Shown here in pieces: positions 1 to 8,478 of a stretch of 43,438 nucleotides of DNA. Made by a program: the position numbers and the translations under genes. The stretch comes from DASPKS01 sp035628035. GTDB lineage: Bacteria; Bacteroidota; Rhodothermia; Rhodothermales; Rubricoccaceae. Position 1 is the first letter of the stretch, and every line of letters begins with the position of its first letter. The notes below the pieces were generated by a model. It was not told where the DNA came from and did not search any database. It saw only the letters and a program-made list of their open reading frames with translations. The stretch lies in contig DASPKS010000221.1 of assembly GCA_035628035.1 (NCBI GenBank), forward strand, positions 1 to 43,438. The letters run 5' to 3'.

Positions 1-858
1 TATGCACCTGGGGCCGTGCTCGCCTTCGGCGCGGACAGCCTCGTCCTCGCTTCGGGGTCGGTCAACCGCTCCGGGTTGTTTCAGAGTCTAAATGGGGGCG
101 TATCGTGGACGCTTGTCGGCAAAGGCCAGTGGTACCGGGACTTTGCCCGTCAGAATGGAGCGCAGCTATGGGCAGCCACGTCCAACGGCGTCTACCGGAG
201 CGCGACGGCTGGGGAGTTCTGGTGGGCCGCCGGGCTCCAGGGCACCAGCTTATTCACCATCGCGTGGGACCCGCGCGTGATCATCGCCGGCGGGGTTTCG
301 ATCTACCGCTCCACCGACAACGGGACCACCTGGGTGCCCGTCTACTCCACGGGGTCTATCACTGAATCCATCGTGTTCGCCTCCGGCTCAACGGTGTTCG
401 CGGGCACGCGTGCGGGGGTGCTCGTCTCGCACGACCTCGGGCAGACGTGGGCCCCCTTCAGCGACGGGCTGCCCTCGCCGTCGGTTTACCGGCCGCTTGC
501 CATCGACAGCACGGGCCACCTCTATACCGTCGCCGAAGGCAGGGGCGTCTTCCGTTCCACGGAGCGGGTCATCACGGGGTCAGAGCCTTCGGTGCCTCCC
601 CCTTCGCCCGCTGCGATCATGCTCTACCCGAACCCCACACGCGGAACGCTCCACGTGCAGGTCGCAGCGCCCGGCCCCCTCGCCCTCTACGTCACCGACG
701 TCCTCGGGCGGCGCCTGGCCGACCTCACGCCCCTCGCCGTCGCGGCCCGGGGACGTGCTTTCCCGTGGGACGCCTCCGTGCTGCCGCCGGGGGTTTACCT
801 GCTGCGCGCCCTGTCCGAAAGCGGAACGGCGTCCCGATCGTTCACCGTCGTACGCTGA
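1..858 (+). CDS. Secreted BNR-repeat protein with T9SS type A sorting domain (5' end outside window)
   Basis: The reading frame is open from the first base, so the gene starts upstream of the window; 285 codons are visible. Several Asp-box/BNR-like strands occur (NGGVSWTLV, DNGTTWVPV, DLGQTWAPF), the signature of sialidase-like or Vps10-like beta-propellers. From about residue 208 there is a Por secretion tail: LYPNPTRGTLHVQV, then VTDVLGRRLADL and the LPPGVYLLRA strand, ending in SFTVVR. This C-terminal domain directs proteins through the type IX secretion system to the surface in Bacteroidota. The protein is therefore predicted to be extracellular or surface-attached; its ligand or substrate is unknown. 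It converges on the YihY gene with only 21 bases between the stops. Confidence 0.85.
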   Translation, partial: YAPGAVLAFGADSLVLASGSVNRSGLFQSLNGGVSWTLVGKGQWYRDFARQNGAQLWAATSNGVYRSATAGEFWWAAGLQGTSLFTIAWDPRVIIAGGVSIYRSTDNGTTWVPVYSTGSITESIVFASGSTVFAGTRAGVLVSHDLGQTWAPFSDGLPSPSVYRPLAIDSTGHLYTVAEGRGVFRSTERVITGSEPSVPPPSPAAIMLYPNPTRGTLHVQVAAPGPLALYVTDVLGRRLADLTPLAVAARGRAFPWDASVLPPGVYLLRALSESGTASRSFTVVR

Positions 859-879
859 AGGCGCGACGGGCGGACGCAC

Positions 880-1833
880 TCAGTACGGCTGGGGATCGCG
901 CGGCTGCGCCCAGGGGTGACGCTCCTCCGTCTCCTTGCGCCACGTCGTGTAGGCCTGGGTGAACTCAGCCCCCGCCAGCACGATCAGGGCGGAGTAGTAG
1001 ATCCAGATGAGCATGAGCGCGAGCGAGCCGGCCACGCCGAACGCCGAGCCCGGGTCGCTCGTCCCGATGTAGAGACCGATGAGGAATTTGCCGAGCGTGA
1101 ACAGCGCGGCGGTCACCGCCGCGCCCACCCACACGTCGCGCCAGGGGATGCGGCGGTCCGGGAGCAGCACGAACATCGCGGCGAAGAGGACCGTGACGAC
1201 TCCAAGCGAGACCACGAGGTGGACCACCCGCAAGAGGGTGGCGATGACGCCACCCGGCGAGACGCCGCCGAGCGTCTCGCCCGCCACAGAGAGCGCCGTG
1301 CTCATCACCAAGGAGACGAGGAGGAGGAACCCGATGGTGGCCACCATCCCAAATGAGAGCACCCGCTTGAGGAGGAGCTGCTTGACGAACGCGAGCCGTC
1401 CCCCCTGCACCGGGGCGGGCTCGATCTCCCACACGCGGTTGAGCGCCTTCTGGAACTGCCCAAAGGCCCCGCTCGCGCCCACAAGGAGGACGGCCACCCC
1501 GCCGACCTTGGCCGCGAGGGAGTCCCCGAGGTCCGAGGCGCTCTCGATCATCCCCTGGATGGCGCCCGCCCCCTCGGCGCCCACGAGCCCGCCCACTTCG
1601 GCGAGGAGCATCTCGCGTACGGCTTCGGCGCCGAACACCGCGCCCGCTACCCCGAGCGCCACGGCGAGCAGCGCAGGGAGGGAGAAGATGGTGTAGTAGG
1701 CGATAGCCGCCGCGAGGCTCGGCAGGTCGTCGTCGCCCACCTCCTTAACGGTGGTCTTCAGGAGCGGGAGGACGGGCGGAAACGGGCGCACGGGTAGAGG
1801 AGCTTGGAGAGGGGCGCGTGCCAAACGGATCAC
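880..1833 (-). CDS. YihY/BrkB family integral membrane protein (copy 1)
   Basis: 317 residues with about six hydrophobic segments and the family hallmark AAIAYYTIFSLPALL near residue 45, followed by the FGQFQKALNRVWEIEP stretch and a terminal IWIYYSALIVLAGAEFTQAY segment. The family (formerly misnamed RNase BN) consists of inner-membrane proteins of unclear function, possibly transporters. The start is a GTG at 1833; an in-frame GTG at 1791 would begin closer to where the neighbouring paralogue begins and is an alternative. It lies 28 bases downstream of a second YihY gene on the same strand, so the pair is probably one transcript produced by tandem duplication. The C-terminus carries a charged tail rich in E, R, P and W. 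Confidence 0.85.
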   Translation of the reverse strand: MIRLARAPLQAPLPVRPFPPVLPLLKTTVKEVGDDDLPSLAAAIAYYTIFSLPALLAVALGVAGAVFGAEAVREMLLAEVGGLVGAEGAGAIQGMIESASDLGDSLAAKVGGVAVLLVGASGAFGQFQKALNRVWEIEPAPVQGGRLAFVKQLLLKRVLSFGMVATIGFLLLVSLVMSTALSVAGETLGGVSPGGVIATLLRVVHLVVSLGVVTVLFAAMFVLLPDRRIPWRDVWVGAAVTAALFTLGKFLIGLYIGTSDPGSAFGVAGSLALMLIWIYYSALIVLAGAEFTQAYTTWRKETEERHPWAQPRDPQPY

Positions 1834-1861
1834 GGCACGAGCCGTTCCGCACGCACAACCT

Positions 1862-2848
1862 TTACATCCGCTCGGCTGGGTGCGGCGGTTCGGGCTCCGG
1901 CTTCGCGAAGTGCCGCGAGCGGCGACGGCGGAAGCGGTCGCGGAACCGGAGGGCCTCAGCGGCTCCGCTCAGGTGCAGCCCGTGCTTCTCTTCCGCCCAC
2001 ACCTGCGTGAACTCCGCCCCGACGAGGAGGATGAACGCGGAGTAGTAGATCCACACGAGGATGAGGGCCAGCGTACCGGCCGCGCCGAAAGCCGAGCCGA
2101 TCTCGCTCCGCCCGAGGTAGAAGCCCAGAAGGAACCGCCCCAGCGAGAAGAGCGCCGCCGTCACGGTGGCGCCTAGCCAGACGACCCGCCAGGGGACCCG
2201 GCGGTCTGGAAGGAAGACGAAGAGCGCTGCGAAGAGCACCGTCGTCACACCGAACGACACCGCGAGGTTGACGATCCGCAGCACCGGGACGAGCGCCCCT
2301 TCGGGGGCCACGGGGGACACCCCGTCCCCGAACGCCTCGATGACGGCGCCGATCACCATCGAGACGAGGAGGAGGAACCCGAACGTGACGACCATCCCGA
2401 ACGAGAGGAGGCGCTTGAAAAGGATCCCGAGGAGTTCGCCGCGCACGCGCGCGAAGAGGCTCTTACCCGGCACGCCGGGCGGCGGCTCAACCCCCCATGC
2501 GCGGTTCAACGCCTTCTGGAGCCCCGCGAAGGCGCCCGTCGCGCCGAAGAGGAGGACGGCGGCGCCCACGAGCTTCCCAGTGATCCCCTCCCCGATCTGC
2601 CCGGCCTGATCGATCATCTCCTGCAGGGCCCGCGCGCCGTCCGGACCCACGAGGCTACCGACCTCCCCGAAGAGTGCCTCGCGCACGGCCTCCGGCCCGA
2701 ACCATACCCCGGCCACCGCCACGATCACCACGAGCAGCGGGGGCAGCGAGAAGACCGTGTAGTACGCGATGGCAGCGCTCAGGCTCGCCACGTCGTCGCG
2801 GCCGACCTCGTCCACCGTGCGCTCCAGGATTTTTAAGAGGCGGGGCAT
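1862..2848 (-). CDS. YihY/BrkB family integral membrane protein (copy 2)
   Basis: 328 residues from the ATG at 2848 (MPRLLKILERTVDEVG). The frame stays open upstream to 3403, but that extension runs through the Smr gene on the other strand and has no domain, so it was discarded. Family motifs match copy 1: AAIAYYTVFSLPPLL, GATGAFAGLQKALNRAWGVEP, and the final IWIYYSAFILLVGAEFTQVW. Around six membrane helices are predicted from hydrophobicity. The C-terminal tail is Arg-rich (RFRDRFRRRRSRHF), longer and more basic than in copy 1. The two copies are clearly related along their whole length but differ in many positions, so the duplication is not recent. The biochemical function of the family is not settled. 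Confidence 0.87.
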   Translation of the reverse strand: MPRLLKILERTVDEVGRDDVASLSAAIAYYTVFSLPPLLVVIVAVAGVWFGPEAVREALFGEVGSLVGPDGARALQEMIDQAGQIGEGITGKLVGAAVLLFGATGAFAGLQKALNRAWGVEPPPGVPGKSLFARVRGELLGILFKRLLSFGMVVTFGFLLLVSMVIGAVIEAFGDGVSPVAPEGALVPVLRIVNLAVSFGVTTVLFAALFVFLPDRRVPWRVVWLGATVTAALFSLGRFLLGFYLGRSEIGSAFGAAGTLALILVWIYYSAFILLVGAEFTQVWAEEKHGLHLSGAAEALRFRDRFRRRRSRHFAKPEPEPPHPAERM

Positions 2849-2894
2849 GTCGAGAAGAGCAATCGAGAAGGGGAGCCGGCCGGGCGGGCCGGCG

Positions 2895-2902
2895 TAGCTT
2901 CG
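2895..2902 (+). promoter_or_regulatory. Possible -7 element upstream of the Smr gene
   Basis: TAGCTTCG, one base from the TAnnTTTG element described for Bacteroidota, 39 bases before the GTG start at 2942. No convincing -33 TTG was found. Supported mainly by the recurrence of the same motif in front of other genes in the window. Confidence 0.3.
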
Positions 2903-2941
2903 GCGCTGAGACGTAGCCCCCTTTCGCCGGGTTCTCCGGTC

Positions 2942-3283
2942 GTGCCCCGCCACCCCACCCTCACCGACGACGGCCGCGCGGTCGTGCTCGACCTCCACGG
3001 GGCGCGCGTCGACGAGGCGGAGTCGATGATCCGGTCGGCTGCGCGCCTCGCTGCCGGGCGTGGGCGAAGCACCCTCCGCGTCGTCCATGGCGCCTCCACG
3101 AGCGATGCCCTCGACCGGAACCGGACGATCAAGCACGCGCTCTATGTGCTCCTCGACGGCGGCCAGCTCCGTTCGTGGGTGAGCAGCATAGTCCGGGGAG
3201 AAGGCTACACGCTCCTCGGCCTCGCCGCCGGATCCACCCGCGACCCCCGCCCGCTCCAGCTCCGCGACGTTCGCCCCGCATGA
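2942..3283 (+). CDS. Small Smr/MutS2-type domain protein
   Basis: 113 residues, starting at GTG 2942. The Smr signature is present: VVLDLHG at residues 14-20 (DxH motif), then LRVVHGAST with the conserved HG-x-G/S region near residue 50, and LRSWVSSIVRGEGYTLL toward the end. Smr domains bind or nick nucleic acids; stand-alone forms exist and act on RNA or branched DNA. In the second motif the usual H-G-x-G is HGAST, so catalytic competence is uncertain. The stop overlaps the next start (ATGA at 3280-3283), which implies translational coupling to the C26 hydrolase. No membrane segment or signal peptide. Confidence 0.8.
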   Translation: MPRHPTLTDDGRAVVLDLHGARVDEAESMIRSAARLAAGRGRSTLRVVHGASTSDALDRNRTIKHALYVLLDGGQLRSWVSSIVRGEGYTLLGLAAGSTRDPRPLQLRDVRPA

Positions 3284-3978
3284 CCCCTGGTTCTTCTCGC
3301 CCCCGGATCGGCGTCTCCACCTCCTTCGAAGAAGGCCAGCAGCGCCTCGACCTCGCCTACGTGCGGGCCGTCGAAGCGGCGGGAGGGCTCCCCCTCGTGG
3401 CACCGATGCTCGACACCGAAGAGGCGACGGCGGACTTCGCTGCCCTCCTCGACGGTCTCATCATCACAGGCGGGCCCGCCGTAACCCTCGGCCTCGTCGG
3501 TGACCTGCCCTTCGACCTCCCCTTTCCTGACCCCGTTCGCGTCGCCTCCGATACCCAGCTGCTCCGCGCGTTTATGGAGACCCGCCGCCCCGTCCTCGGG
3601 ATCTGCTACGGGATGCAGTTCGCCAGCAGCCTCCTCGGCGGAACGATCTGGGCAGACGTGCAGGCGCAACGGCCCGGCTCCGTTGTCCACAGCAACAAGC
3701 GCGGCGGCTCCGCGCACGCGCTGCGCATCGAGGCCGGCTCCCACCTCCACCGGGTGCTCGGCGATGCTGTGGAGGTCCCGACGCACCACATCCAGGCCAT
3801 CGAGCGGCCCGGGCGGGGGCTCCGCGTGAGCGCCCTCTCGCCTGACGGGGTGATCGAGGCGCTGGAAAACGAGGACGGCTCCTTCGTGGGGGTGCAGTTC
3901 CACCCGGAGCGGATGGGCGCCGCCGGCGCCCCGCTTTTCCAGGACCTTGTGGAACGGGCGCGGCGCGCCCGCCGCTGA
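3280..3978 (+). CDS. Gamma-glutamyl-gamma-aminobutyrate hydrolase-like protein (peptidase C26, class I amidotransferase fold)
   Basis: 232 residues from the ATG at 3280, chosen because it overlaps the Smr stop; the longer open frame to 3175 lies inside the Smr gene. The class I glutamine amidotransferase triad is visible: the nucleophile in PVLGICYGMQ (Cys near residue 110), and the His-x-Glu pair in GVQFHPERM near residue 210. The early GVSTSF and DGLIITGG blocks fit the PuuD/C26 family, which removes gamma-linked glutamate from small amines such as putrescine derivatives. Length is close to the family norm of about 240-255. The polyamine substrate is an inference from the family; no other Puu gene lies nearby. 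Confidence 0.85.
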   Translation: MTPGSSRPRIGVSTSFEEGQQRLDLAYVRAVEAAGGLPLVAPMLDTEEATADFAALLDGLIITGGPAVTLGLVGDLPFDLPFPDPVRVASDTQLLRAFMETRRPVLGICYGMQFASSLLGGTIWADVQAQRPGSVVHSNKRGGSAHALRIEAGSHLHRVLGDAVEVPTHHIQAIERPGRGLRVSALSPDGVIEALENEDGSFVGVQFHPERMGAAGAPLFQDLVERARRARR

Positions 3979-4033
3979 CGGGCCCGGTTCTTGCACCCTT
4001 TCTTCACCGGAGGCGAAACCGGGTGCCCCGGCC

Positions 4034-4063
4034 GTTGTAGGGGCGGAACGCGCCTTAGTTTTG
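4034..4063 (+). promoter_or_regulatory. Bacteroidota-type promoter upstream of the transglycosylase-like gene
   Basis: GTTG at 4034-4037, an 18-base spacer, and TAGTTTTG at 4056-4063. This matches the -33 TTG / -7 TAnnTTTG arrangement known for the primary sigma factor of Bacteroidota, in one of the few AT-rich patches here. The start codon follows 85 bases downstream. No transcript data support it. Confidence 0.5.
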
Positions 4064-4148
4064 CGCCTCTTACTGCCTGAGTTCGTCTTTATCAACCCCG
4101 GCGGACGCCAATTCAACGGCCGCCCACTGTCCACCCCACCGCACGCTG

Positions 4149-6062
4149 ATGTCTCACCAGCGCCCTTATCCGGCTCCCCATCCTCCTGAGGATGCCTCGA
4201 CGCCCGCGCGGGACGACCGCCCGCTCCTCCCGAAGCGGCCGGCGGTACTGGTCACGGAGTTCTTCAGGCGCCGCGCCGTCCGCGTGCCCGCCTTCCTCCT
4301 CGGGGCGGGGACGCTCATCGGCTCGGGCGCCTTCGCGGTGGGCCACTTCGCGATGCCGGCGGCCAGCCAGGCCGACCACGCAGCGAATCCGACGCCGGCT
4401 GCGGACCCGGCGCCGCTCCCGGCGCTCAACCCTGCGGAGCCGTTCACGCTCCGCAGCCTCGATATCCATCCCGACCGCCTCTTCGCGGAGTACTTCGACG
4501 GCGCCTTCTCCCTCCCCACCGACTCCCTCGACAGCGAGCTCGGCCACGGCGGCAACGACTTCCGCTACCGGCTCGACATGTTCGTCAAGACCTACGGCGT
4601 CGACGACAACTTCTCCGTCCGCGTGATGGACGACCGAACGGGGCAGACGCTGGAGGTCCTCACCCTCCGCGACCTCAAGGACCAGTACGAGCGCACCGGA
4701 CGCATCAACTGGCAGGACGTCGACTTCCCCCACCGCCGCGACGCCACGAGCGCGCTCCGCGCGAAGTGGGAGGCGCTCGGCGTACCCCGCGAGTCCATCA
4801 CGATCCGGTGGGGCCGCGCGAACCAGACGCTCGAGGCGCGCGAGCGCGAGGACGCCTACATCGAGTATGAGATCCAGCTGGCGCGGCAGCTCGGGCTCAG
4901 CCTGCTCGCCACCGAGATCGGCACCGTCGAGACGTTCAACCAGGACCGCCTCGTCTCGTCGGCCGGCGCGCGGAGCCGCTACCAGATGATGCCGGACATC
5001 CTCCAGATGTACGACCTCGGCCGCTACATGATTCCGACGGCGGGGGGCCGGGCCGTCTCGGTGCAGGAGCAGGAGCACCCCCTCCTCGCGATGGAGCCCT
5101 CGTTCACGCTCCTCCGTGCCTACGCCAACGCGGTCGGTCACGAGCTCCCGGGGATCTCGGCCTACCATACGGGCCCAGGCAACCTCTTCCGGATGTACCA
5201 GGCGTACGTTCGTGCCCGCGCCGCTGACCTCTCCACTGACCGCCACGTGACGGACGCTTACATGTGGGGCGTCACCGACGGGTTCGAGACCGTCCGCGCA
5301 CAGACGAGCTTCGGGCCGGAGTCGCGGATCTACGTGCTTAAGGCGTACGGCGCCCTCCGTGCGATGGAGGACCGCGAGATCGATCCTGCGCGGACCGTTC
5401 GCGCCGAGCGCGTGCAGCTCCGCTCCGGCGCGACGATCACGCTGGAGACGCTCTTGACGGCGCTCGCCCCCCATGGGGACCGCGTCCGCTGGCCCGCCGA
5501 CGCTGCCCGAGCCTCGCTCTACGAGCGCTTCCGCGCCCTTAACGCGCACATGGACCTCCCGGCCTCGCCGGACGGCAACGTCCCCGCTGATGGGAACCTG
5601 CTCCTCGCGTCTATGGCCGATGGGCGCGCTCTCCGGTTCTTCCTCCCTGAAGGGGCCTCCGAGGTGATCCGCCGCGTCGGGCACGACGTGATCGACCCGT
5701 CGAAGACCTTCCGGTACGACCGGAACACCTTCGTCGTCGAGCCAGGCGAACGCCTCCGCGCCGACCGTGAGTACGAGGCGCTCGTCCGCGACATCAGCCG
5801 GTTCGGCTTCTCGCTTGCGAACAAGTCGCGCCTCGACCGGCTCACGACGGAGATGCAGACGCTCGCCCGTCAGCGCCCCACGCGCTACCGCCGGATGCAG
5901 GCGCACATCATCGCCGTCCACCACGAGCTCTGGAGCACGTCGTCGTTCCGCGACCTCGCGGGCACCGTCGACACGTTCCTGAGCTTCCTCCCGCAGCGCC
6001 GGGCGCAGCAGCCCGTTGCCGCGCAGCCGCCCGTGCCGACGACCCCCCAAGCGGACGGCTGA
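4149..6062 (+). CDS. Membrane-anchored protein with a lytic-transglycosylase-like core and long unknown C-terminal region
   Basis: 637 residues. After a basic, Pro-rich N-terminus there is one hydrophobic segment at about residues 46-66 (VPAFLLGAGTLIGSGAF), so the bulk should lie in the periplasm. A low-complexity Ala/Pro linker (70-95) follows. Residues about 238-350 resemble an SLT fold: LLATEIGTVETFN with candidate catalytic Glu at 256 or 261, VSSAGARSRYQMMP at 269-282 (compare the usual SxAGAxGLMQxMP), and ISAYHTGPGNLF near 336-347 (compare AYNxGPGN). Residues 400-637 are not recognised. Murein cleavage is a plausible role but the motif is divergent, so it may be a catalytically altered relative. 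It ends just before a strong hairpin. Confidence 0.7.
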   Translation: MSHQRPYPAPHPPEDASTPARDDRPLLPKRPAVLVTEFFRRRAVRVPAFLLGAGTLIGSGAFAVGHFAMPAASQADHAANPTPAADPAPLPALNPAEPFTLRSLDIHPDRLFAEYFDGAFSLPTDSLDSELGHGGNDFRYRLDMFVKTYGVDDNFSVRVMDDRTGQTLEVLTLRDLKDQYERTGRINWQDVDFPHRRDATSALRAKWEALGVPRESITIRWGRANQTLEAREREDAYIEYEIQLARQLGLSLLATEIGTVETFNQDRLVSSAGARSRYQMMPDILQMYDLGRYMIPTAGGRAVSVQEQEHPLLAMEPSFTLLRAYANAVGHELPGISAYHTGPGNLFRMYQAYVRARAADLSTDRHVTDAYMWGVTDGFETVRAQTSFGPESRIYVLKAYGALRAMEDREIDPARTVRAERVQLRSGATITLETLLTALAPHGDRVRWPADAARASLYERFRALNAHMDLPASPDGNVPADGNLLLASMADGRALRFFLPEGASEVIRRVGHDVIDPSKTFRYDRNTFVVEPGERLRADREYEALVRDISRFGFSLANKSRLDRLTTEMQTLARQRPTRYRRMQAHIIAVHHELWSTSSFRDLAGTVDTFLSFLPQRRAQQPVAAQPPVPTTPQADG

Positions 6063-6080
6063 GCTCGGTCACCTTGATAC

Positions 6081-6122
6081 GAAGAAGGGCGGTTGGGGAC
6101 ACACCCTCAACCGCCCTTCTTC
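6081..6122. terminator. Bidirectional intrinsic terminator between convergent genes
   Basis: A near-perfect inverted repeat (left arm from 6081, right arm ending 6122; 15 uninterrupted pairs plus three more past one bulged base) with the CTTCTTC arm giving pyrimidine-rich tails on both strands. It sits exactly between the stops of the transglycosylase-like gene and ppk1. Confidence 0.8.
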
Positions 6123-6132
6123 ATCACAGCCA

Positions 6133-8433
6133 TCATAGGTCCCAGGGAGCGTCCTCTTCCTCGACGCGCGCCCGTGCCCGCTCCATCAGGACGTCGTGGA
6201 GGGCGCGCGGCTCCTCGCCGGTTGCTGGGCGCCGCCATGTGTAGCGGCCGTCGGCGCCGAGATCCCACGCAAGGCGGTTGTCCTCGCGGCAGAAGTCGAG
6301 CGTGCGGATGAGCCGCTCTTGGGCGGCGCGCTCGACCACCGGCACCATCACCTCGACGCGCTCTTCGAGGTTGCGTCGCTGCCAGTCGGCGGAGGAGATC
6401 AGCGTGAGCGGGTTCCCGCCGTTCTGGAAGTAGTAGATGCGGCTGTGCTCCAAGAAGCGCCCGACGATGGAGCTGACGCGGATCGTCTCGGAGTACCGGG
6501 GAAGGCCCGGGCGGAGCCTGCAGTGACCGCGCACGATGAGCTCGATGGGCACGCCCGCCTGTGAGGCGCGGTAGAGCTCCTGGATCACGACGGTGTCGTC
6601 GAGCGCGTTCATCTTGGCGATGATCCGGCCCGACGCGTCGCGCCGGTGGTGCTCCACTTCGCGGCGGATCCACTCGATGAACCGGTCGCGCATGTCGCGC
6701 GGTGCAACGACGATGGTGCCGTAATGCTGCTCCGGCGCGTAACCCGTCAGGTAGTGGAAGAGGTTGACGAGGTCGGTGCCGATCTCCGGCCGGCACGTGA
6801 GCAGCCCGAAATCAGTGTAGAGGCGGGCCGTGTGGGGGTTGTAGTTGCCGGTGCCGAGGTGGCTGTAGAGGCGGAGGCCATCGCCCTCATCTCGGACGAC
6901 GAGGGTGGTCTTGGCGTGGGTCTTCAATCCGATCAGCCCGTAGGTGACGTGGACCCCTGCTTTTTCCAGCTGCTCGGCCCACGCGATGTTGTTCTCCTCA
7001 TCGAACCGCGCCTTCAGCTCGATGAGGACGGCTACTTGCTTCCCCTCCTCCGCCGCGCGGATGAGCGCACGCACAATGGGCGAGTCCTTGCTCGTCCGGT
7101 AGAGCGTCATCTTGATGGCGAGCACCTGGTCGTCCACCGCCGCCTCTTCGATGAACCGCTGCGTGGTCGCAGCGAACGACTCGTAGGGGTGATGCACGAG
7201 GAGGTCGCCCGCGCGGATGACCGAGAAGATGTCCGCCTCGTCCTCGCTCTCGCCGAGGTGGCGCACGCGGGCCGGCACGACCGGCTCCCAAGCCGGGAAG
7301 CGGTGCTCCGGGAGCTGGAGATCGGCGAGCGGCATCAGCCCGCCGAGGTCGAGCATCCCCTCCACCTCCACGACGTCGTGAGGGCTCAGCTCCATCTCGC
7401 GCGCCAGGAGACGGCGGACGCGGGGCGGCATCGTGACTTCCGTTTCCAGGCGCACGATGTCGGCAAACTTCCGCTCGCGCAGCTCCTCGGATATCACTTC
7501 CAGCAGGTCCTCTGCGCCCTCCTCGTTGCGCTGCACATCCGCGTTCCGCGTGACGCGGAACGCGTGGACGCCGATCACCTGCATCCCTCGGAAGAGTCCC
7601 TCGGCGTTGTGGCGGATGAGCTCTTCGAGGGGGACGAAGTGCAGCGGCTTCCCCGGGATCGGAATCCACCGGCCGCGAGCGGTGGGCACCTTCAGCCGCG
7701 CGAAGTGCTCAGTGCCGCGCGTGGGATGCTTCAGGAGCACCGCGAGGGACAGCGAGAGCGTCGAGATGAAGGGGAAGGGGTGCCCGGGGTCAACAGCCAG
7801 CGGCGTGAGGATGGGGAAGATGTGGAAGCGGAAGTGCGCGTCCAGCGCCGTCCGCTCTTGCTCATCAAGCGACTTGTACGAGCGGATGACGACGCCTGCT
7901 TCTTCAAGTCGGGGACGAAGCGTATTGCCCCACAGCCGCGAAAGCGCACGCTGCATCTCCTGCGCCGCCACGCGCACGAGCGCGAGCTGCTCCCCCGGCG
8001 TGCGCCCATCAGGAGAGAGCGCCTGCACACCGGCGGCCTGCTGCCGGTCGAGCCCTCCCACCCGCTTCCGGTAGAACTCGTCGAGGTTATTCGCGGTGAT
8101 GGCGAGGAAGCGGACGCGCTCCAGGAGCGGCGTGCGCTCGTCGAGCGCCTGCGCGAACACGCGCCAGTTGAAGTCAAGCCACGACAGCTCGCGGTTGAAG
8201 TAGAGCGTGGGGTGGTCGAGCGGCGCCTCTGGCGGGACCGTCTGTGGGGAAGTCGCCTGCGGCACCTCCGGCGCGCTCACCGGCTTCCCCCTACCCTCAC
8301 GGGTCGGAACAGGCTCCGGATCCGAGGCCGCCCCATCCCCTTCGGAGGTTCTCCGGGGAGGGGCAATGGAAGGGGGCGCCTGTTGCCCGGTGGAGGGCGG
8401 CTGAATCGAACCGGGTTCCTGCGAGGAAGCCAT
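6133..8433 (-). CDS. ppk1: Polyphosphate kinase 1
   Basis: 766 residues. It reversibly transfers the gamma-phosphate of ATP to inorganic polyphosphate. The PPK1 N-domain begins at about residue 77 with YFNRELSWLDFNWRV and the ANNLDEFYRKRVGGL block; the middle has the conserved DLLVHHPYESF and MTLYRTSKDSPI; the autophosphorylated histidine is expected at His506 in GLKTHAKTTLVVR; SHLGTGNYNPHTARLY and the C-terminal ISSADWQRRNLEERVEV follow. The first ~75 residues are a Pro/Ser/Glu-rich extension not needed for the family and probably disordered; the ATG at 8433 is kept because it is the only good upstream start, but a shorter protein is possible. A polyphosphate glucokinase lies about 5 kb away. 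Confidence 0.96.
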   Translation of the reverse strand: MASSQEPGSIQPPSTGQQAPPSIAPPRRTSEGDGAASDPEPVPTREGRGKPVSAPEVPQATSPQTVPPEAPLDHPTLYFNRELSWLDFNWRVFAQALDERTPLLERVRFLAITANNLDEFYRKRVGGLDRQQAAGVQALSPDGRTPGEQLALVRVAAQEMQRALSRLWGNTLRPRLEEAGVVIRSYKSLDEQERTALDAHFRFHIFPILTPLAVDPGHPFPFISTLSLSLAVLLKHPTRGTEHFARLKVPTARGRWIPIPGKPLHFVPLEELIRHNAEGLFRGMQVIGVHAFRVTRNADVQRNEEGAEDLLEVISEELRERKFADIVRLETEVTMPPRVRRLLAREMELSPHDVVEVEGMLDLGGLMPLADLQLPEHRFPAWEPVVPARVRHLGESEDEADIFSVIRAGDLLVHHPYESFAATTQRFIEEAAVDDQVLAIKMTLYRTSKDSPIVRALIRAAEEGKQVAVLIELKARFDEENNIAWAEQLEKAGVHVTYGLIGLKTHAKTTLVVRDEGDGLRLYSHLGTGNYNPHTARLYTDFGLLTCRPEIGTDLVNLFHYLTGYAPEQHYGTIVVAPRDMRDRFIEWIRREVEHHRRDASGRIIAKMNALDDTVVIQELYRASQAGVPIELIVRGHCRLRPGLPRYSETIRVSSIVGRFLEHSRIYYFQNGGNPLTLISSADWQRRNLEERVEVMVPVVERAAQERLIRTLDFCREDNRLAWDLGADGRYTWRRPATGEEPRALHDVLMERARARVEEEDAPWDL

Positions 8434-8449
8434 GGGCGAAGGGGTTTCC

Positions 8450-8457
8450 GGAAGCTA
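8450..8457 (-). promoter_or_regulatory. Possible -7 element for ppk1
   Basis: TAGCTTCC on the minus strand, 16 bases before the ppk1 ATG at 8433. It matches the TA-n-n-TT core shared by other upstream elements in this window. No -33 element recognised. Confidence 0.3.
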
Positions 8458-8478
8458 CAAGGCGCTCCCGGGGATGCG

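Noticed and set aside
2849..3403. 185-residue N-terminal extension of the second YihY protein
   Set aside because: It runs antisense to the Smr gene and start of the C26 gene and lacks any membrane or domain signal.
3980..4029. Imperfect hairpin after the C26 hydrolase (GGGCCCGGTT with AACCGGGTGCCC) as a terminator
   Set aside because: Loop of more than 20 bases and no T-run; too weak to call.
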